Shown here one piece after another: positions 22,459 to 35,494 of a stretch of DNA of 64,000 nucleotides; position 1 is the stretch's first letter; the number at the start of each line of letters is the position of its first letter. This DNA comes from Dasypus novemcinctus (lineage: Eukaryota > Chordata > Mammalia > Cingulata > Dasypodidae). The notes below the pieces were generated by a model. That model searched no databases and was not told the origin of the DNA. It was given only the letters and a program-made list of their open reading frames with translations. The stretch spans positions 8,866,001-8,930,000 of the forward strand of contig NC_080699.1 in assembly GCF_030445035.2 (NCBI RefSeq), in the 5' to 3' direction. The translations under genes were made by a program, and so were the position numbers.

Positions 22459-23172
22459 GAGGGAAGCTAGGCCCTTTATCACCCAGTTTCCTGAGAGGAG
22501 ATGAGCATAACTTTAGGTGACCCTTGTGTCCAAACTGCAAACCTACCTCTAGTCATAAGGATCTTAAAAATATGTATGCAATGGGTTGCATCCACTTGTC
22601 TTTCTGTCTTTGAAATCTCTTTAGCCTATAGAGAAGGAGGCATCATATTCTGGTTTAAAGCTGATTCAATAGTAAAATTGATATTTTCTTTCTCTTCTAC
22701 CTTCATGGAGAGGTTTTCTGGGTTGGGATAGGATTTTGTTTTTAATTATATTTCCCCAATAGTGCTTAGTCCTCTGCTAGGTGCTAAGGCATGGGAATGG
22801 GAAAGATTTACAGAACCTACATTCTAAACAAACAAACGGATGAGATAAATTCATCAAGTGATAAATACTATGGAGGAAATTGAACAGGGTGCTGTGAGTG
22901 AGGGTAGGTGGAGTTGCACTGGGTGGATAAGAGTAAGCCAGCTGTGTGAGCAACCAGAAGAAGTGGGTTGGGGGCAGATAACCATTTCAAAGTCCTTGAG
23001 GAAAGGATGAGCTTGAAGTTTGGTGTTAGTGTGGCTGAAGGACAATGAAAAAAATGAAAAAATGAGATAAGTTCTAAGAGGTGAGTGCCGTCAGAGAGCA
23101 AACTGAGGCCAAATCATGCTCCCTGCTGTGAAGTTTGATGTGCCAGCATGACATTTCCTTTTTACTGCAGTA
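22459..23172. other. Intergenic DNA with an ancient repeat-like piece
   Basis: No gene. About 22760-22880 contains CTCTGCTAGGTGCTAAGGCA and ACATTCTAAACAAACAAACG followed by AAGTGATAAATACTATGGAG, phrases common in ancient mammalian interspersed repeats; family not determined. Confidence 0.45.
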
Positions 23173-23176
23173 ACAT

Positions 23177-24184
23177 TGTTGTGGAGAGAGAAGAGTCGGG
23201 TGTACATGGTATTGAAGGCCAGGATACGAGAAGCTGAGAAGTGAGGTAACAAGCATGCTACCATCGTTGGGCAGGCCCAGCACGTTGAGATGAGGCCTCG
23301 TCTCCTGCTGGGTGAGTGCTTGGCGTGGGTAGATTGTCGCCCCCTGCTACTCTTGCCCGTAACGGCTGCCTCCTCTATCTCCACCCAGCATCCGGTCTCC
23401 ATAGGGGCCGCTCTAGGGTAATTGGCCTGCCTCTCCCACGCCTCACCAGAACCCAACCCACAACTTCCCCTTATCTTCTGCCCCAGCCCCCATATACCCC
23501 CCACCAGAATGATAACCTCACCTCTGCCCCTTTACCTAGCAACAGCCTCCAACAACCAATCGGAGGTCGCCTTCAGCTTAAGCCAATCCGCACCCCACAC
23601 GTCGCCCCTTACCCTCGTACTTCACCCCCAACCGTCCCCCAGCCAATTAGCGGCCTCCCCTCACATATATTGTCTTATTTGGCTTAGTCTTGCTACCGCC
23701 AGCGCCCTAGCCTATATAAACGCTTGTCTTCCTCAATAAAGCAGACGTGTTGCCACGACTCTCCGTCTCTGCAGCATTCTTCGCGCCGCTGTGCGTCCAC
23801 CCTTGACACCGCCCGCTGTCCGCCGTGCGCCCTCAGAGAAGGAAGATTTATTATGACCGGCTGGACTCAGTGGACTCCTATCCTAATAAAAACTGAGCCC
23901 TGAAAATGATTTTTGGGTTCCTTTTATACAAAGGATGTAGGCGTGTGGAGTCAAATGGTGCTTATATATAAAAGGACTTTTTGTTAGTTTCTTAGAGTTT
24001 CAAGTGTTTTATCTGAGTATTAGATAGGTTTTGAATTAACACATACTCTCCAGGTAAGCTTGAATTAACACATATCCTCCACATTCCAGGTAAGTTTGAA
24101 TTAACACATTTAGCTTACATACACAGACCGGGTTATTTATGAAGAAAAACACAGCCTCCCCCCCCACACACACACCTCATATCA
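23177..24184 (-). repeat. 3' LTR of the minus-strand ERV, interrupted by another LTR
   Basis: Pieces 23177-23241 and 23842-24184 together match 29594-29961, with an extra partly duplicated stretch near 24050-24105 (TTGAATTAACACATA repeated). The gap is the 594-bp solo LTR below. Confidence 0.87.
23242..23835 (+). repeat. Class II solo LTR nested in the ERV LTR
   Basis: 594 bp, begins TGAGGTAACAAGCATGCTAC and ends TGCGCCCTCA. Exact 6-bp target duplication GAGAAG at 23236-23241 and 23836-23841; the sister LTR at 29.6 kb shows the empty site GCTGAGAAGGAAAATTTA. It has several CCAAT-type boxes (CAACCAATCGGAGG, AGCCAATCC, AGCCAATTAG), the TATA box CCTATATAAACGC at 23709-23721 and CTCAATAAAGC polyadenylation signal at 23732. 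Related in layout to the 15.2-kb LTR but a different family. Confidence 0.93.
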
Positions 24185-27100
24185 TTCCCCCCTTTGATGC
24201 AAGCTTAACTTGTTAAGCTTTGACATCACTGTTGTTGGAGTTGTGAGGGGTGGCTGTTTGTTGTTTTGATTACTCCACCTATTTCCCAGTGAGGGCCTAA
24301 AGATAAAGTTTTTGGGTAATATCTGGGGCTTTGTCTTGTTCTCAGAAGAAGTTTTTGTTCCGGATAGCAGAATCTTGGGGGTGGGGGTTTTCCAGGAGCC
24401 ATCTTGGGGGTTACTGATGTTCATGTGGACTTCCTGCTGGGTTCCAGATCCATCTATTAATTTCTTATTTTATAAACTTGCTTTATTTTCCCTTTAGAGA
24501 GCTTACACCTTTAATCTTAAAGGGGTGCTGAAGGGAGATGATCTTTTTTTCTGTAGCTATTTCCTGCTGCCATGGGCTGTAGTCCCTACCTGACAAGGTG
24601 CAAAATCTTCACTATTTTATTTAACCTGGAGGAAGTTGGATCTGGCATTCTGTATGAAGCTGAATGAAGTTTTCACATGGCTAACAAGATGCCCATTCTG
24701 AAAGAAACAAACTTAATTAGAATATTAGAAATACATGGTTTCTTTAAGGGAACACTGGATTACGGAAGTAGAAAAGGTTAGGTGTCTGCAAAGATGGCAC
24801 CTTTCTAAAGTTGGTGGGGAACAGTATATATATAAAAATTACCTTTTATGTTGTTGGTTAACACCAGAGAGAAATTGTAATAGACAACGGGATGAGTCAT
24901 AAATCGTTAATACTAGTTTTTATGGTAGAGGAGAGAAATGAGAAGAAGTATTTCTCTTTTCAGTTAAACTAAAGGAGATGAAAAGAGGCAAGGTTTTTAA
25001 AGGGAAGTCTGGCTTGTTTGGGTTTTTTTCTTCTAGTAATATACATTTGGGCTATAGTTAAAGGAAACAGTTGATTTTGACTTAAACATTACCTAGCTTT
25101 GTTTTTTGAAGACACAGTCCAGGCTGTCCAATGACTAGCACTCATGTGTTTTGTCAGGAGCTTCTGGTGAACTTGTACTCTTGGGTAGCTGACTTTATTC
25201 GGGATTAGTACATGAAGCTGAACATTTCTTTAGCTTTAATAGCTATGGGAGTAATTAGAGCTAAAGTTTTTATTTTTTAATTTTAATTGAGTAACTCCTG
25301 ATAAATTTTTTGACTGTTTTTACCAGGCTTTGTTTTTTTGAAAATCAGTTTGTTTAAGTTTTCCCCAGATGAGTGCCTTGGTGAAGGTCAGGAAGGACTT
25401 CTTATTGTTCTGCTCCTGGAAAGTAAGTTTGAGCATTTTTAAGAAGCTACCCCATCAGTTTTTAGGGTGAATTCAAGCTGGCTGCCCTGGTTTGTTTACC
25501 CTGGGTACACTGTGGAACTTTAGGTACTAGTACAGGTGCTGGAATAAGGGGTAGGAGGGAAACCTGGGTTGAGAGTTTGAGATACACCCTTATTTGCACC
25601 TTGGGGGTTTTTAGTAATTGAGCCTGGTATTAATTAACCAATTACCTGTAAGCCACTGGTGGCCCTGGGTTCAAGCACATCCTTCACCTAGAGTGGGGAG
25701 AAGGATGTGAGAGGTTGTCCCTAAGTTAATTTGGTGACTTTTTAATTAATCAAAAGGGTTGCTGGCCCCATTGCTCTCATGTTTATTAACTATTTAGAAA
25801 ATGAAGTTGATCAGGACCTTTAACATGTTCAATGTTTTTCTGTATGTGATTTACTAGAAGCATTACCATAGTTATCAGACATATATCTAGGATAGGATAA
25901 AGGTACAGTGCTTAATACTAATTAATGTATTACTTCATGTATAAGTTTTTCTTTAGCTGCAATTAATAACTTTAAGCTTCAGGTTAACTGGTTATTTTTC
26001 CATGGGAGCAAGCTATAGTGCCAACTGTGTTCAAGTTCTACTCACAGTATTCTGGTATTTACTGCTTCACTTCATATGTTCTTCATAGAAGCTGCAGCAT
26101 CACTGACCCTAGAGAGAAACTAGGGATTAGATCTTACCGGCCTGGTGCATAATCCTCTCTGGCACCATGAAACAGTGCCAGTTTGGAGACGATATCTATT
26201 GTACATTTGGCTATACTGAGCCACTGTTGGCTGCTACAGGAGTTCAAAACTGCAGAGTAGTTCCCATTCACTTCAGGAGCATGACCAGAGATGTAATAGA
26301 TACTTTTATTGTTTTAGGGGTCAGTGACCAACTTAGCCAATAACTCACATGGAGAAGTAACCTGCAGTATATTGGATGCCTGGTCTGAGTGCACACGAGG
26401 CTTTGACAATGCTGAAGTCTATGCTTTGATTTTTATACATCATTTAAACATTTTTAATGCAATGTCTCATATATTAAATGAACTTTTAGTACTTTGTTTT
26501 TTATTTTTACATTTTTACTATGAAGACGATAATTACACAGGAATTTTATTTTACCAATACAGGAAAAAAAATCATTTTTTTTCCTATTTTTAAAATGAAA
26601 ACTGAAGACTTTTAATGGAATCAAGGTTACTTTTTACTGCCACCACTTGAATATGCACTTTGAGGTGGCTTTTAGACAGATTTTATTGTTACCAAGTTAT
26701 TTTTTGCTATTAATACTAATTTAGATTTTTAATTAATAATAGCTTTTTAGAATTTGCCCTTTAAATGCTTTAATTTGGAAGATGCTTTTACAAATTTTTT
26801 ATACTAAACACAATTATATAAACTGGTTAATTTGCCTTAGATTATAATTGGCAACCGATGGATTTTATTGTATGCATTTAAGAGAGGGCAGATTTACTTT
26901 TTTTTAAAGTCAATTTTATTAAACATAAATTTACACTTTTTTATTATTTTAAAGATCTAATACATATAATGTTAACTTAATAACCTGGTATTTTACAAAC
27001 CAAAGAGATAGCACTCAGGCTAAATAAGTTGAAACTATTATTGTTTAAACAAACAATGTTATTGTTGTTTTTTCTCTATAAAACAAATTTAACTGTAAAA

Positions 27101-29573
27101 CAATATTTGAAAGATTTTCCTGAAGGTTTTTTTTTTTGTTGGCTTTTCAGATTATGGGTTCGTGGTTTTCCCCCTTTGTGGCTTTTTAATTAATGACTTA
27201 TAACCAAAATGTTTCCAATGCTATGATACAATTTTTTTGTTTTAGACTTGCGGTAACTGTAAGTAAAGGCAAACCCAGTTCATAATTACTTTCACAATAG
27301 TTGAAGTCTAGGGGTAGGTGAAATTAGTTATAAAATAATTATAATTAAAAGTAAATTTAAGTTATAATTACTATTACTATTGTAAGCATTAAATAAACTT
27401 AAAGTAGTCATAAATAAAAGTAACTTAAAGATTACTATTACAATAGCTGAAATTTAAGTTACATTTGCTCTGCTGTAATAACTCCAGTTATTAGTTTTCT
27501 CTATATATATAAAGGTCCTTATACAATGATTTTAACTCTTAGTTTCTAGAAAGTTTTTACTTAAAATTAATTTGGTTACCTTTATTTATTAATTATACAA
27601 TTAAAATAATTTTATTAGTAACAATTCTGTGCAGTTTTTCTGCCTTTTTCAGCAATTAAATAAATTTCACTTGTGAGTTATATATTAAATTTACTAGCAA
27701 GACAGTATTGGCATTTAAAGATTCATTTCCAGGTTACCTTTTACTGTCATCCAACTTGTAACAGGTGAACTCTAAATTTGATTTTCTAGGCATAAGCAAA
27801 CTGACAGAGTTAAATCGATTTTAAAGTTGAACACAAAATTAAGCACAGATTAAAACAAAAGCATTTTATTCCTTTGCATTTCTGGGGCAGTTTTAGACTT
27901 GGGAGACAGGCCGACTAAATTCTAATGTGATGTTGCCAAGCCGAATTGTGTTTTTTTTCTTCGTGGTTTTAGTTTTATGACTTTATTGTCTAATAGTTTC
28001 CCAGTTAAATCAGCCATTAAAGTACCCTTAAGTGATTAGAGGTTAATTGTTCTAGCTAACAGGCCTTGGGGCCTGAGGCAATAGTGTCTTTGTTAGACAA
28101 AGGCATTTTATTTTCACAGTTTTAAAAACATTTTAAAGTGTTCTGACACAAACCTGCAAAGAGAAATTTAGTAGCAAGAAGTAGGAAGGTAAAACATGGG
28201 TAAAGGTAAATTCCTTGTTCTTTTTTTGCCTTCCTTCTTCATTTTCCCAGGAAGCTGGGTGTGGTCAGATAGGAATGTGGCTAGCAAAGGCATGAATCCG
28301 CTGGGAGGGGCAAGCCCTCAGCTCTACGCCATTGCCATGCACCCCCCTAGGAGAGGGTGGGAGAAGGCAATGGCAGGCAAGCCCAATGAATGGCTGCTAA
28401 AATGGCTTGAAGAAGCTCTGCAGGGCCCGGCGCTCTCCCAGGGGACTACTGTCTTGGCAGGGCCATGATTTTAGCCAGTGTTCTATGATGCAGCCATCCT
28501 GACTGGGGCCAGATTCCACAAGCCTGGGCACATGGCGCAGATGTGGAGAATTCCCGAGCCCCCGCAAATGGCGAGAGCAGTGTACAAAGGGCGGGTATGG
28601 GTTTAGACAAGAGAGCAGAGCATGCACACGTTCAGGCTTCACTGTTTGCTTTATAAACTATTAATTATTCCACTACTTTGCCAATGGCAAGGGAGGGGCT
28701 CCAGCCTAACCAAAGTTCACTATTTCACACAATTTAATGCCACTATCTAGAGTTATGAAAATATTCACTGGCATCCAATAAACACAGACAGAAACACAAA
28801 GCTCATCAATTTGACTCATAATTTTCATTTTTCCAGTATGGCCATTTTTGAGGTAGAGCTTGTTAAGTATTGCAGCTTTAGCGAGGGGAGACTTTTAACA
28901 CTAAAGTTTTAACAGGACTTTTTGCCTACCCTTGCTATTTACAAAACAAGTTCATTTGCAATCCAGCAACAACACAAAGACTTATTTCTGGCTAAACCTT
29001 TCCACTGTTTAACTCATATTCAGACTGAGCTTTATTACAAAACCAATTCATTTTCTGTAGCCAAGATTTTCCAAATTCAGACCAATTTTTCAGAATGCAT
29101 TAGGATTTAAACTCATCAATATCCTTTTTCACTATAATCAAACCTTTGCTATCTTAGGGAAGGCAGAACCGAACCAGATGCTAACCCATAGTTAGCTAAA
29201 CTTAAATATCAGGCTTTTTAAATTTTCTTTCAGACCTGGAGAAGATGGCTTTCCCCTGAGTTTTTGGAGGTACTGGGGTCTTCTTTGGGAACTGACCAGG
29301 CTCCTTTTCTAATGTTTAAAGTTAGGTTTTCCAGACACTGTCGCCCCCAGAGAGTCCTACCTGTTTGGTGAGCAGTTTTTTTGCTTCATTCCCAAGGTCT
29401 CATTTGAACCCGCCAGTGCCTCCAGTTTCTCTGGGAGGGTTCCAGCAGAGTCCACGACCTCTTTCTGGACTGAGGGAGTGCAGGGGTGCCCAGGGCTGGG
29501 GTTTTCCCCGAGCCCTTCTGGGAGATGTCCGGGAGGGGCAAACAACTGTTGCTGTCTCTGGTTTTCTCAGCAT

Positions 29574-29591
29574 ATCCTCGATGAGCCCCCA
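29574..29591 (-). promoter_or_regulatory. Primer-binding site of the minus-strand ERV
   Basis: TGGGGGCTCATCGAGGAT on the minus strand, 2 bp inside the 5' LTR; 15 of 18 positions agree with the tRNA-Pro primer site. Confidence 0.7.
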
Positions 29592-29593
29592 GA

Positions 29594-29961
29594 TGTTGTG
29601 GAGAGAGAGAAGTCAGTTGTATGTGATATTGAAGGCCAGGACACAAGAAGCTGAGAAGGAAAATTTATTATGACCAGCCGGACTCGGTGGACTCCTGTCC
29701 TAATAAAAACTGAGCCCCAAATAGGATTTTTAGGTTCCTTTTACATAGAGGACATAGGAGTGAGGAGTCAAATGGTGCTTATATGCAAAAGGACTTTTTG
29801 TTAGTTTCTTAGAGTTTCAGGTGTTTTATCTGAGTATTAGATAGGTTTTGAATTAACACATACTCTCCAGGTAGGCTTGAATTAACACATTTAGCTTACA
29901 CACACAGCCCAGATTATTTATGAAGAAATACACAGCCCCCTCCCACACACAGCCCATAGCA
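29594..29961 (-). repeat. 5' LTR of the minus-strand ERV
   Basis: 368 bp; plus-strand start TGTTGTGGAGAGAGAGAAGT, end ...AGCCCATAGCA. The minus strand carries a polyadenylation signal (CATAATAAATTTTCC). It is the uninterrupted sister of 23177-24184. Confidence 0.88.
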
Positions 29962-29965
29962 ACAT

Positions 29966-30540
29966 CTACAACATGAACTTCCCCATTTTAACCACTTTAA
30001 AACTTACAATTCAGTGGCATTAATTGTCTGCAATTTTGTGGCACCACCAGCAACATCCATTAGCAAAACGTTTCCATCACCCCAGACCGAAGCTCTGTAT
30101 ACATTAAGCGGTAACTCCCTAGTCTCAGTCCCCACTCCCACCCTTCGTAACCAGGAACCTGCTTTCCATCTCTATGAATTTGCATATGATGGTTATTTGA
30201 TATCAGTGAGATTACAATATCTGTCCTTTTCTGTCTTGCTTATTTCACTCAACAGGATGTCATCAAGTTTTATTCATGTAGTTGCATGTATCCGAACTTC
30301 ATTCATCTTTAACCCGAATAATAGTCCACTGTACGTATACACCACAGTTTGTTTATCCATCCATTCTTTGGAAGACACTTGGGATGCTTCTGCCTTTCAA
30401 CTGCTATGAATAATGGTGTTGTGAACACTGGTGTAGAAACGAGTCCCTGCTTTCAATTCTTTGAGTGTGTACCTAGAAGCGGGATTGGCGTGTCATATGG
30501 TGATTTTGGTTAACTTTTCCAAAGCGTTTCCTCATCAGCT
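29966..30540 (-). repeat. Ancient L1 3' end
   Basis: Plus-strand phrases CCCCATTTTAACCACTTTAA, TACAATTCAGTGGCATTAAT, GCACCACCAGCAACATCCA, and further on CTTATTTCACTCAACAGGAT and ACCACAGTTTGTTTATCCAT are those of the reversed 3' end of old mammalian L1s. The minus-strand ERV inserted at its left edge (ACAT duplication). Confidence 0.7.
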
Positions 30541-32197
30541 ATACCCACAGCAAGACATTTGAATGGAGAGGTGCAAAAGGCACAGGAAGTTCAGATCCTG
30601 ATCAGGCTAGATGTACAGGTTTAAGAGCGAGAGTGGAAGGAGAAGAAAAAGGGGCAGAAGAGAGAACCTTAGGAACAATTTAGGTGAAAGAAGAAAAGAA
30701 AGATCAGAGCAGAACTAAAGAAGCACCAGGGAAGTGCAGCCTCCCAGAAGCCATGGAGGCTTGACCTTCAAAATGCAGAGGAAGCGAGCATCAAGGGAGT
30801 CGAGAACCCACCCTAAAACAACAACAGTCAAAAATAAGAGAAGTAAAGTCTTGTGCCTGAAATAAAAGAATACAAACAAGCACAACTGTCCAAGAGGACT
30901 TGAAACTACCCTCTCCATAGGGTAATAATGATTTGAGGGGTGAATCATGAATCCGAAAGTGCAGATGAGAAATAATACTCTGAGCCCTCACATGTGCTGT
31001 GGCCACACTGGGTACCGGCATTAGAGAAATAAGAGAAGAATCATCAACCATAAGAAGTGAAAGAGGGATGCCCTGCCCTCAAGGAGTTTAATGTTTAGTA
31101 GAAGAAATGAGGAGTGGAATAATGGGGACAGCGGGAGGGAGCCTGAGAATCGGATGCACTCACTGTGGATCATGCCAGAAGTGTTGGTCATGTGGCAGTC
31201 GTGCCAAATGTGGCAATAATAAAAGGATGCCATTTCTGTCCCAGGAGGCACTCATTCAGAAACCTTGGTGCAATCATGAATCATGGCGCTTGAATGTGAT
31301 GCCGGCCCCTGTGGTTCCACATCTGTGCTAGCCTTCAATTCAATTTGGCTAGTATTTATTCAGAAACTTCCGCGAAAAGGGCACAGCCCTGAGCCCAGGG
31401 CATGACCTCGATGCTCAACCCGGCTATGAGCTAGTGAGGACACAAACGCCACAAGAAACATACAAGCAAGGTGCTGGGCGAGTTCAGAAGAGGGAGAGCC
31501 CCGTTCTAGCTGAAGAGGAGTTCACGGAGCCCTGGCGTCTCCTCTGCACTTAGAAAGTCGGGGGCCTTAGCTAAGCCTCTTGTTCAGTCATTGAAACCAA
31601 CATGGCCTGCCTTCACAGTTGGGAGCAGGCTGGAGAGCTGCCCGCCCTCACGATTCACTTACATAGTTAAGTAAGCTTAGGGAAGAACTAGGGGACACTC
31701 AATAAATGTTTCTCCACCGGAATAGCACAGTCTAGTGATACTAGACTAGGGTATATATGCCTCATTAGCATCTTCCTCTGAATCTTCTGGATCCTATTAA
31801 GATGACATTGACTGGAACTTGAACTTAACGGCAAAACAGATGTTCCAGGGTAATGAATAAATAAAACACCCCACCAGAAAAAGGAAAAAAATAAAATGTG
31901 TGAGTGGAGCAATAATGTCTGGTTACTAATAAAGCTGTGTGTTTTAAAGCTCTTCTCCTTAATAAACTGTATTTATAATATAATCAGCAGTCCTTTTCCC
32001 ATAAATCAGTCATTTTTAAAAAAACAAATAAAATAAAGGATACAGCTTGTTCCAAGGTGTGGTTTTTCTGTGAAGTTTGTTCCGGCTTAGCCGTTACATA
32101 ATGACAGAACTTTTTGTCTAAAAACCACTGCACCTAGAAGATCCCAATTCAAAAGTCAATAATAGGAAAAAGGTTTTAAAGGACTACTGGGGACTAA
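30541..32197. other. Intergenic DNA, no gene
   Basis: No credible coding frame. 31011-31054 repeats a 44-bp stretch of 6753-6796. 31066-31110 (CTGCCCTCAAGGAGTTTAAT) resembles an ancient interspersed repeat of undetermined family. Confidence 0.45.
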
Positions 32198-32209
32198 AGA
32201 CTGTACAGG

Positions 32210-32581
32210 GAAGCAGATATGGCTCAAGCAGTTGGGTGCCTGCCTGCTACATGGGAGGTCCTGGGTTCAGTTCCCGGTGACTCCTAAAGATGAGCAAGAC
32301 AGTGAGCTGATGGGATGTGCTTGCGCAGCGAGCTGACACAAGATAATGCAGTGAGGAGCCACAATGAGAAAACACAATGAGAGATACAAGCAGAGAGCGG
32401 ATATGGCTCAAACAACTGGGCACCTCCCTCCCACATGGGATGTCCCGGGTTTGGTTCCCGGTGCTGCCTAAAAAAAAAAAGACGAGCAGACCAGAGAGTA
32501 CACAGCGAGCAGACAGAGTCCAAACAATGGGCGGGGGGTGGGGTGGAGTATAAATAAATAATAAATCTTTAAACATAAATA
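32210..32581 (+). repeat. DAS-SINE, dimeric old type
   Basis: Head 1 AAGCAGATATGGCTCAAGCA...GGTTCAGTTCCCGG, head 2 at about 32397 (GCGGATATGGCTCAAACAAC...GGTTTGGTTCCCGG), tail AATAAATAATAAATC. Flanks AAGACTGTACAGGG and AAGGCTGTGCAAAA form a degraded target duplication. Confidence 0.93.
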
Positions 32582-32593
32582 AAGGCTGTGCAA

Positions 32594-34103
32594 AATATTT
32601 CTGAGTCTGGAAAATATGAAAGGCAGCTTTCTATTTACAATACATCAGTCTAAATTCAATATGTGAACCTGTACTTCCATTCCTTTCTATCTATTAGTAT
32701 GCATTATTTGATGAACTCTTGGTTTTAAGTGTGGGAAAGTATACGTTAATTCATTCAGAGCAAAATGATTTAAGCAGTCATTTCCAGTGAAGGGTACCAA
32801 ACTTGTCTTAGAGGCTTGCAAGGAATGTTGGAAGGAAGGAAGGGAGGGCAAATGGAAGGGGGGGTGAAGGGATGGAGGGGACTTGGCCCATGCCTTGTAT
32901 TTATACATCAGTTTATCATTTACCTACATTAAGGATAAATGACTTTACTTACACATCCTATTTCAAGGCTGCTGTTTCACGTGATCCTTACAGCAACCCT
33001 GTGAGGCAGGCGAGGCAGATTTTACCATCTTCATTTTATTGCAAAGGAACGTGAAACACGGAGTTTCTAGCCCACCTTCAACATGAGGGAGTGCGAGTTC
33101 ACAGCCTGGTCTTTCGTTGTTGCTAAGTCTGTCAATACTACGTGGTTAATGGCACCTTGAGGATCCTGCACTGCTGCGCTGCAGTGACTAAAAGACAGAG
33201 AAATCTGGGCATCTCCAAAGAGGGGGTTTCAGCGCAGACCTGTGGGGCCGCAGAGGCTCTGAACCACCGTGGCTTGGCTGTGTCCTCAGCCGTGTGCCCA
33301 GCGGGGGCCACGCCGCGGGCCAGTACAACAGGGGTTACAGCACCCCCAGCCCACACATGCACCGACACCCTGCTGATGGCTATTCCACTTCTCTACATTT
33401 AATTTATGCCCTAATTTGGGTGGGCAAGTTACCCAAATGCCCTTTGGCAGTAGATTTTGTAGGAGGCTAACAGCGGCCTAGGATAGTCTTCTATACTCTT
33501 GCTCCATCCAAGGCCCCTCATTCCCTCCCAAAGCCCCTTCCCTTTCTCCCTGACCGTTATAGCTCCCAGCTCATGCTGGGCAAACTCTCCAGACCACTGC
33601 GTAGCTTTTCCTACAAGGGTTTTTTTTTTCTGAGTCAGATTAAGATCGTGAATCTGGGAAGGCTTGCAGCCAGCGTGACTAACGCTGGAGCAGAGTGACT
33701 ACAAGATTCATTCAAGGTCATCCAACTGGCTCTTGCCTGTGAGTGATGTGATCACAGTCCCCTTCTCACCACCCATGGGGACCACCACCCATGGGACGGC
33801 TTACTGAGGTCCGCTATCCTGTGCCCCGGGCAAAGATTGAAACTTTCCTTCCCTTGACTCAGTGATTATCTGGGAATTATAGTAGAACTGTACTCTTCCA
33901 GAGAGCAGCACCCAGGAAATCACTGGAATATTTGCACATTCATTGAGGGTTGGAGAGAGGGTGCACCTAGATCGAGGATCTGTAATTCCTTCGCCACCCA
34001 CTCCCACCAAGCAATTATTTTCCCAGTGGTCAGGAGCTGTGAGCCTTTACCTTCTCTGCTATGGGAAAGGTGTTTAACCCTGATTTGTAAAACTGCACAG
34101 TCC
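32594..34103. other. Intergenic DNA with a MIR fragment
   Basis: 32985-33065 (CCTTACAGCAACCCTGTGAG GCAGGCGAGG...TTCATTTTATTGCAAAGGAA) is a reversed MIR. Otherwise nothing recognised; open frames to 86 codons only. Confidence 0.5.
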
Positions 34104-34107
34104 ATAC

Positions 34108-34585
34108 TGATGTAGGTTATGGGTGGGTGGGGGGTTGTTCATCTCTTCGTAGATAACCTGAGCTGTATGTGCCCTGAGCTGTGCGTTTGGGACAGTGAGA
34201 ACGGCAGTCCTGCCCTTGGTAACCACGACAACATCTCCAGTCCTGCAGAACAGTTTAGCAATGCAAACTCTATGAACTTTAAATACTCAGGAAAAATGCA
34301 AACCAAATGTGCTAAAAGCTTATCTAGAATGTATGAAGTCCATGCTAAAAGCTTACCTAGGATGTGGAAGATATATCTTAATTCAAGCTTATTGAGCACT
34401 GAACCAAAGAACCATTTGGTCCTTCCTCCATATAAAAAGAGCTCAAAAATCTTGTACAGGGCTCAGATTTTGAATGAGAAGCTCCAAGCCCAGCCGATTG
34501 TAAATAAATCCATTTTCCTTTCCAAAATATTCCTGAGTCCTGGCCTTTCTATGTGCAAATAATTGAACCTCTTCTGACTTGTACA
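34108..34585 (+). repeat. 5' LTR of ERV copy A
   Basis: Begins TGATGTAGGTTATGGGTGGG; TATA region CATATAAAAAGAGC at 34429; polyadenylation signal GTAAATAAATCC at 34500; ends GACTTGTACA. Confidence 0.9.
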
Positions 34586-35494
34586 TTTTTGGGGGCTCTC
34601 CCGGGATTTGCAAATGAAGGCCAGAGAAGGTAGCAGTTTGCTAACCCTTCTGGATCCCCGAGGAAGCCAGGAGGACTCAGGTGAATCCCAATCTGGGTGC
34701 CCCTGGGTTACATTTAATCCAGAAAAGATGTGGGCTCCACCAGAATCTTCCCGATGAAAATCAAGGGCAATGGAAGGTATGAAAAAAAATTCTGGGAACG
34801 AAAAAGACTCCAAACATGGAAGAAGGTGACTCCCCAGGGAGCACAGTCAGGAAAACCCTAGCTTTAATTGCTAGGGAGGGAGCCTGATCACCTCCCAGGA
34901 GACCCCATTACCTCCAGAAATTTGGGGGGAAGCTGTCTCCTCCAGGTCTGAAAGGAAAGAAAAAAAAAGGGAAAAAGTCTAGTCTTTTGGGTTTGTCTAA
35001 CTGCATGTTAGTTTCTGGTTTCTGGTCTTGCCTCCACTAAAATAGTGAAGGCTTGATTATAATAATAAAGGATGTTTATAGGTTCAAGTCCTAACATCCT
35101 GGAAATTGGTCTGAAATTTGAAAAACTTGGTTACAGGAAAATGAATCAACTTTTCTAATGAAGCTTGGTCTGAGTATAAAGGTAAACAGTGAAAAGGTCT
35201 AGCCGAAATCTTTTGTTATGGTGCTGAATTGCAAATTAATTCACTTTATATCAGATGTTAATATTAAGTGTTCTCTCTTTCTAAGGTTTGTAATGGCTGC
35301 AGAGGCAGCCATGCCGAAGAAAAGATATATAGAACTTGTAAGTCAGATTAATAACTTTTGTGCTTCTGTCTGTGTCAGCTCAATGCTCGTGTTAGAATTG
35401 TGTAGTAACATAAAGTAGTAAAATGTGGTTCAGCTGGAACCCTTCCTTGCCACTGGTGAAGAAGTGAGTTGATTGTAGTTTATAAAACAAAACC

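Larger units (their letters stand above)
23177..29961 (-). mobile_element. Non-autonomous ERV (gammaretrovirus-like primer site), minus copy
   Basis: Read on the minus strand: 5' LTR 29961-29594, primer site 29591-29574 (TGGGGGCTCATCGAGGAT, 15/18 to the tRNA-Pro site of gammaretroviruses), ~5.4 kb interior, purine tract (AAAGGGGGGAA, near 24195-24185), 3' LTR 24184-23177. Exact 4-bp target duplication ACAT at 23173-23176 and 29962-29965. The interior is AT-rich, with no gag, pol or env recognised. It matches the interiors of the plus copies (e.g. 24480-24620 against 39960-40080; 24770-24840 against 39725-39790; 28200-28640 against 35500-35830). It is more diverged than those two are from each other. 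Confidence 0.88.
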
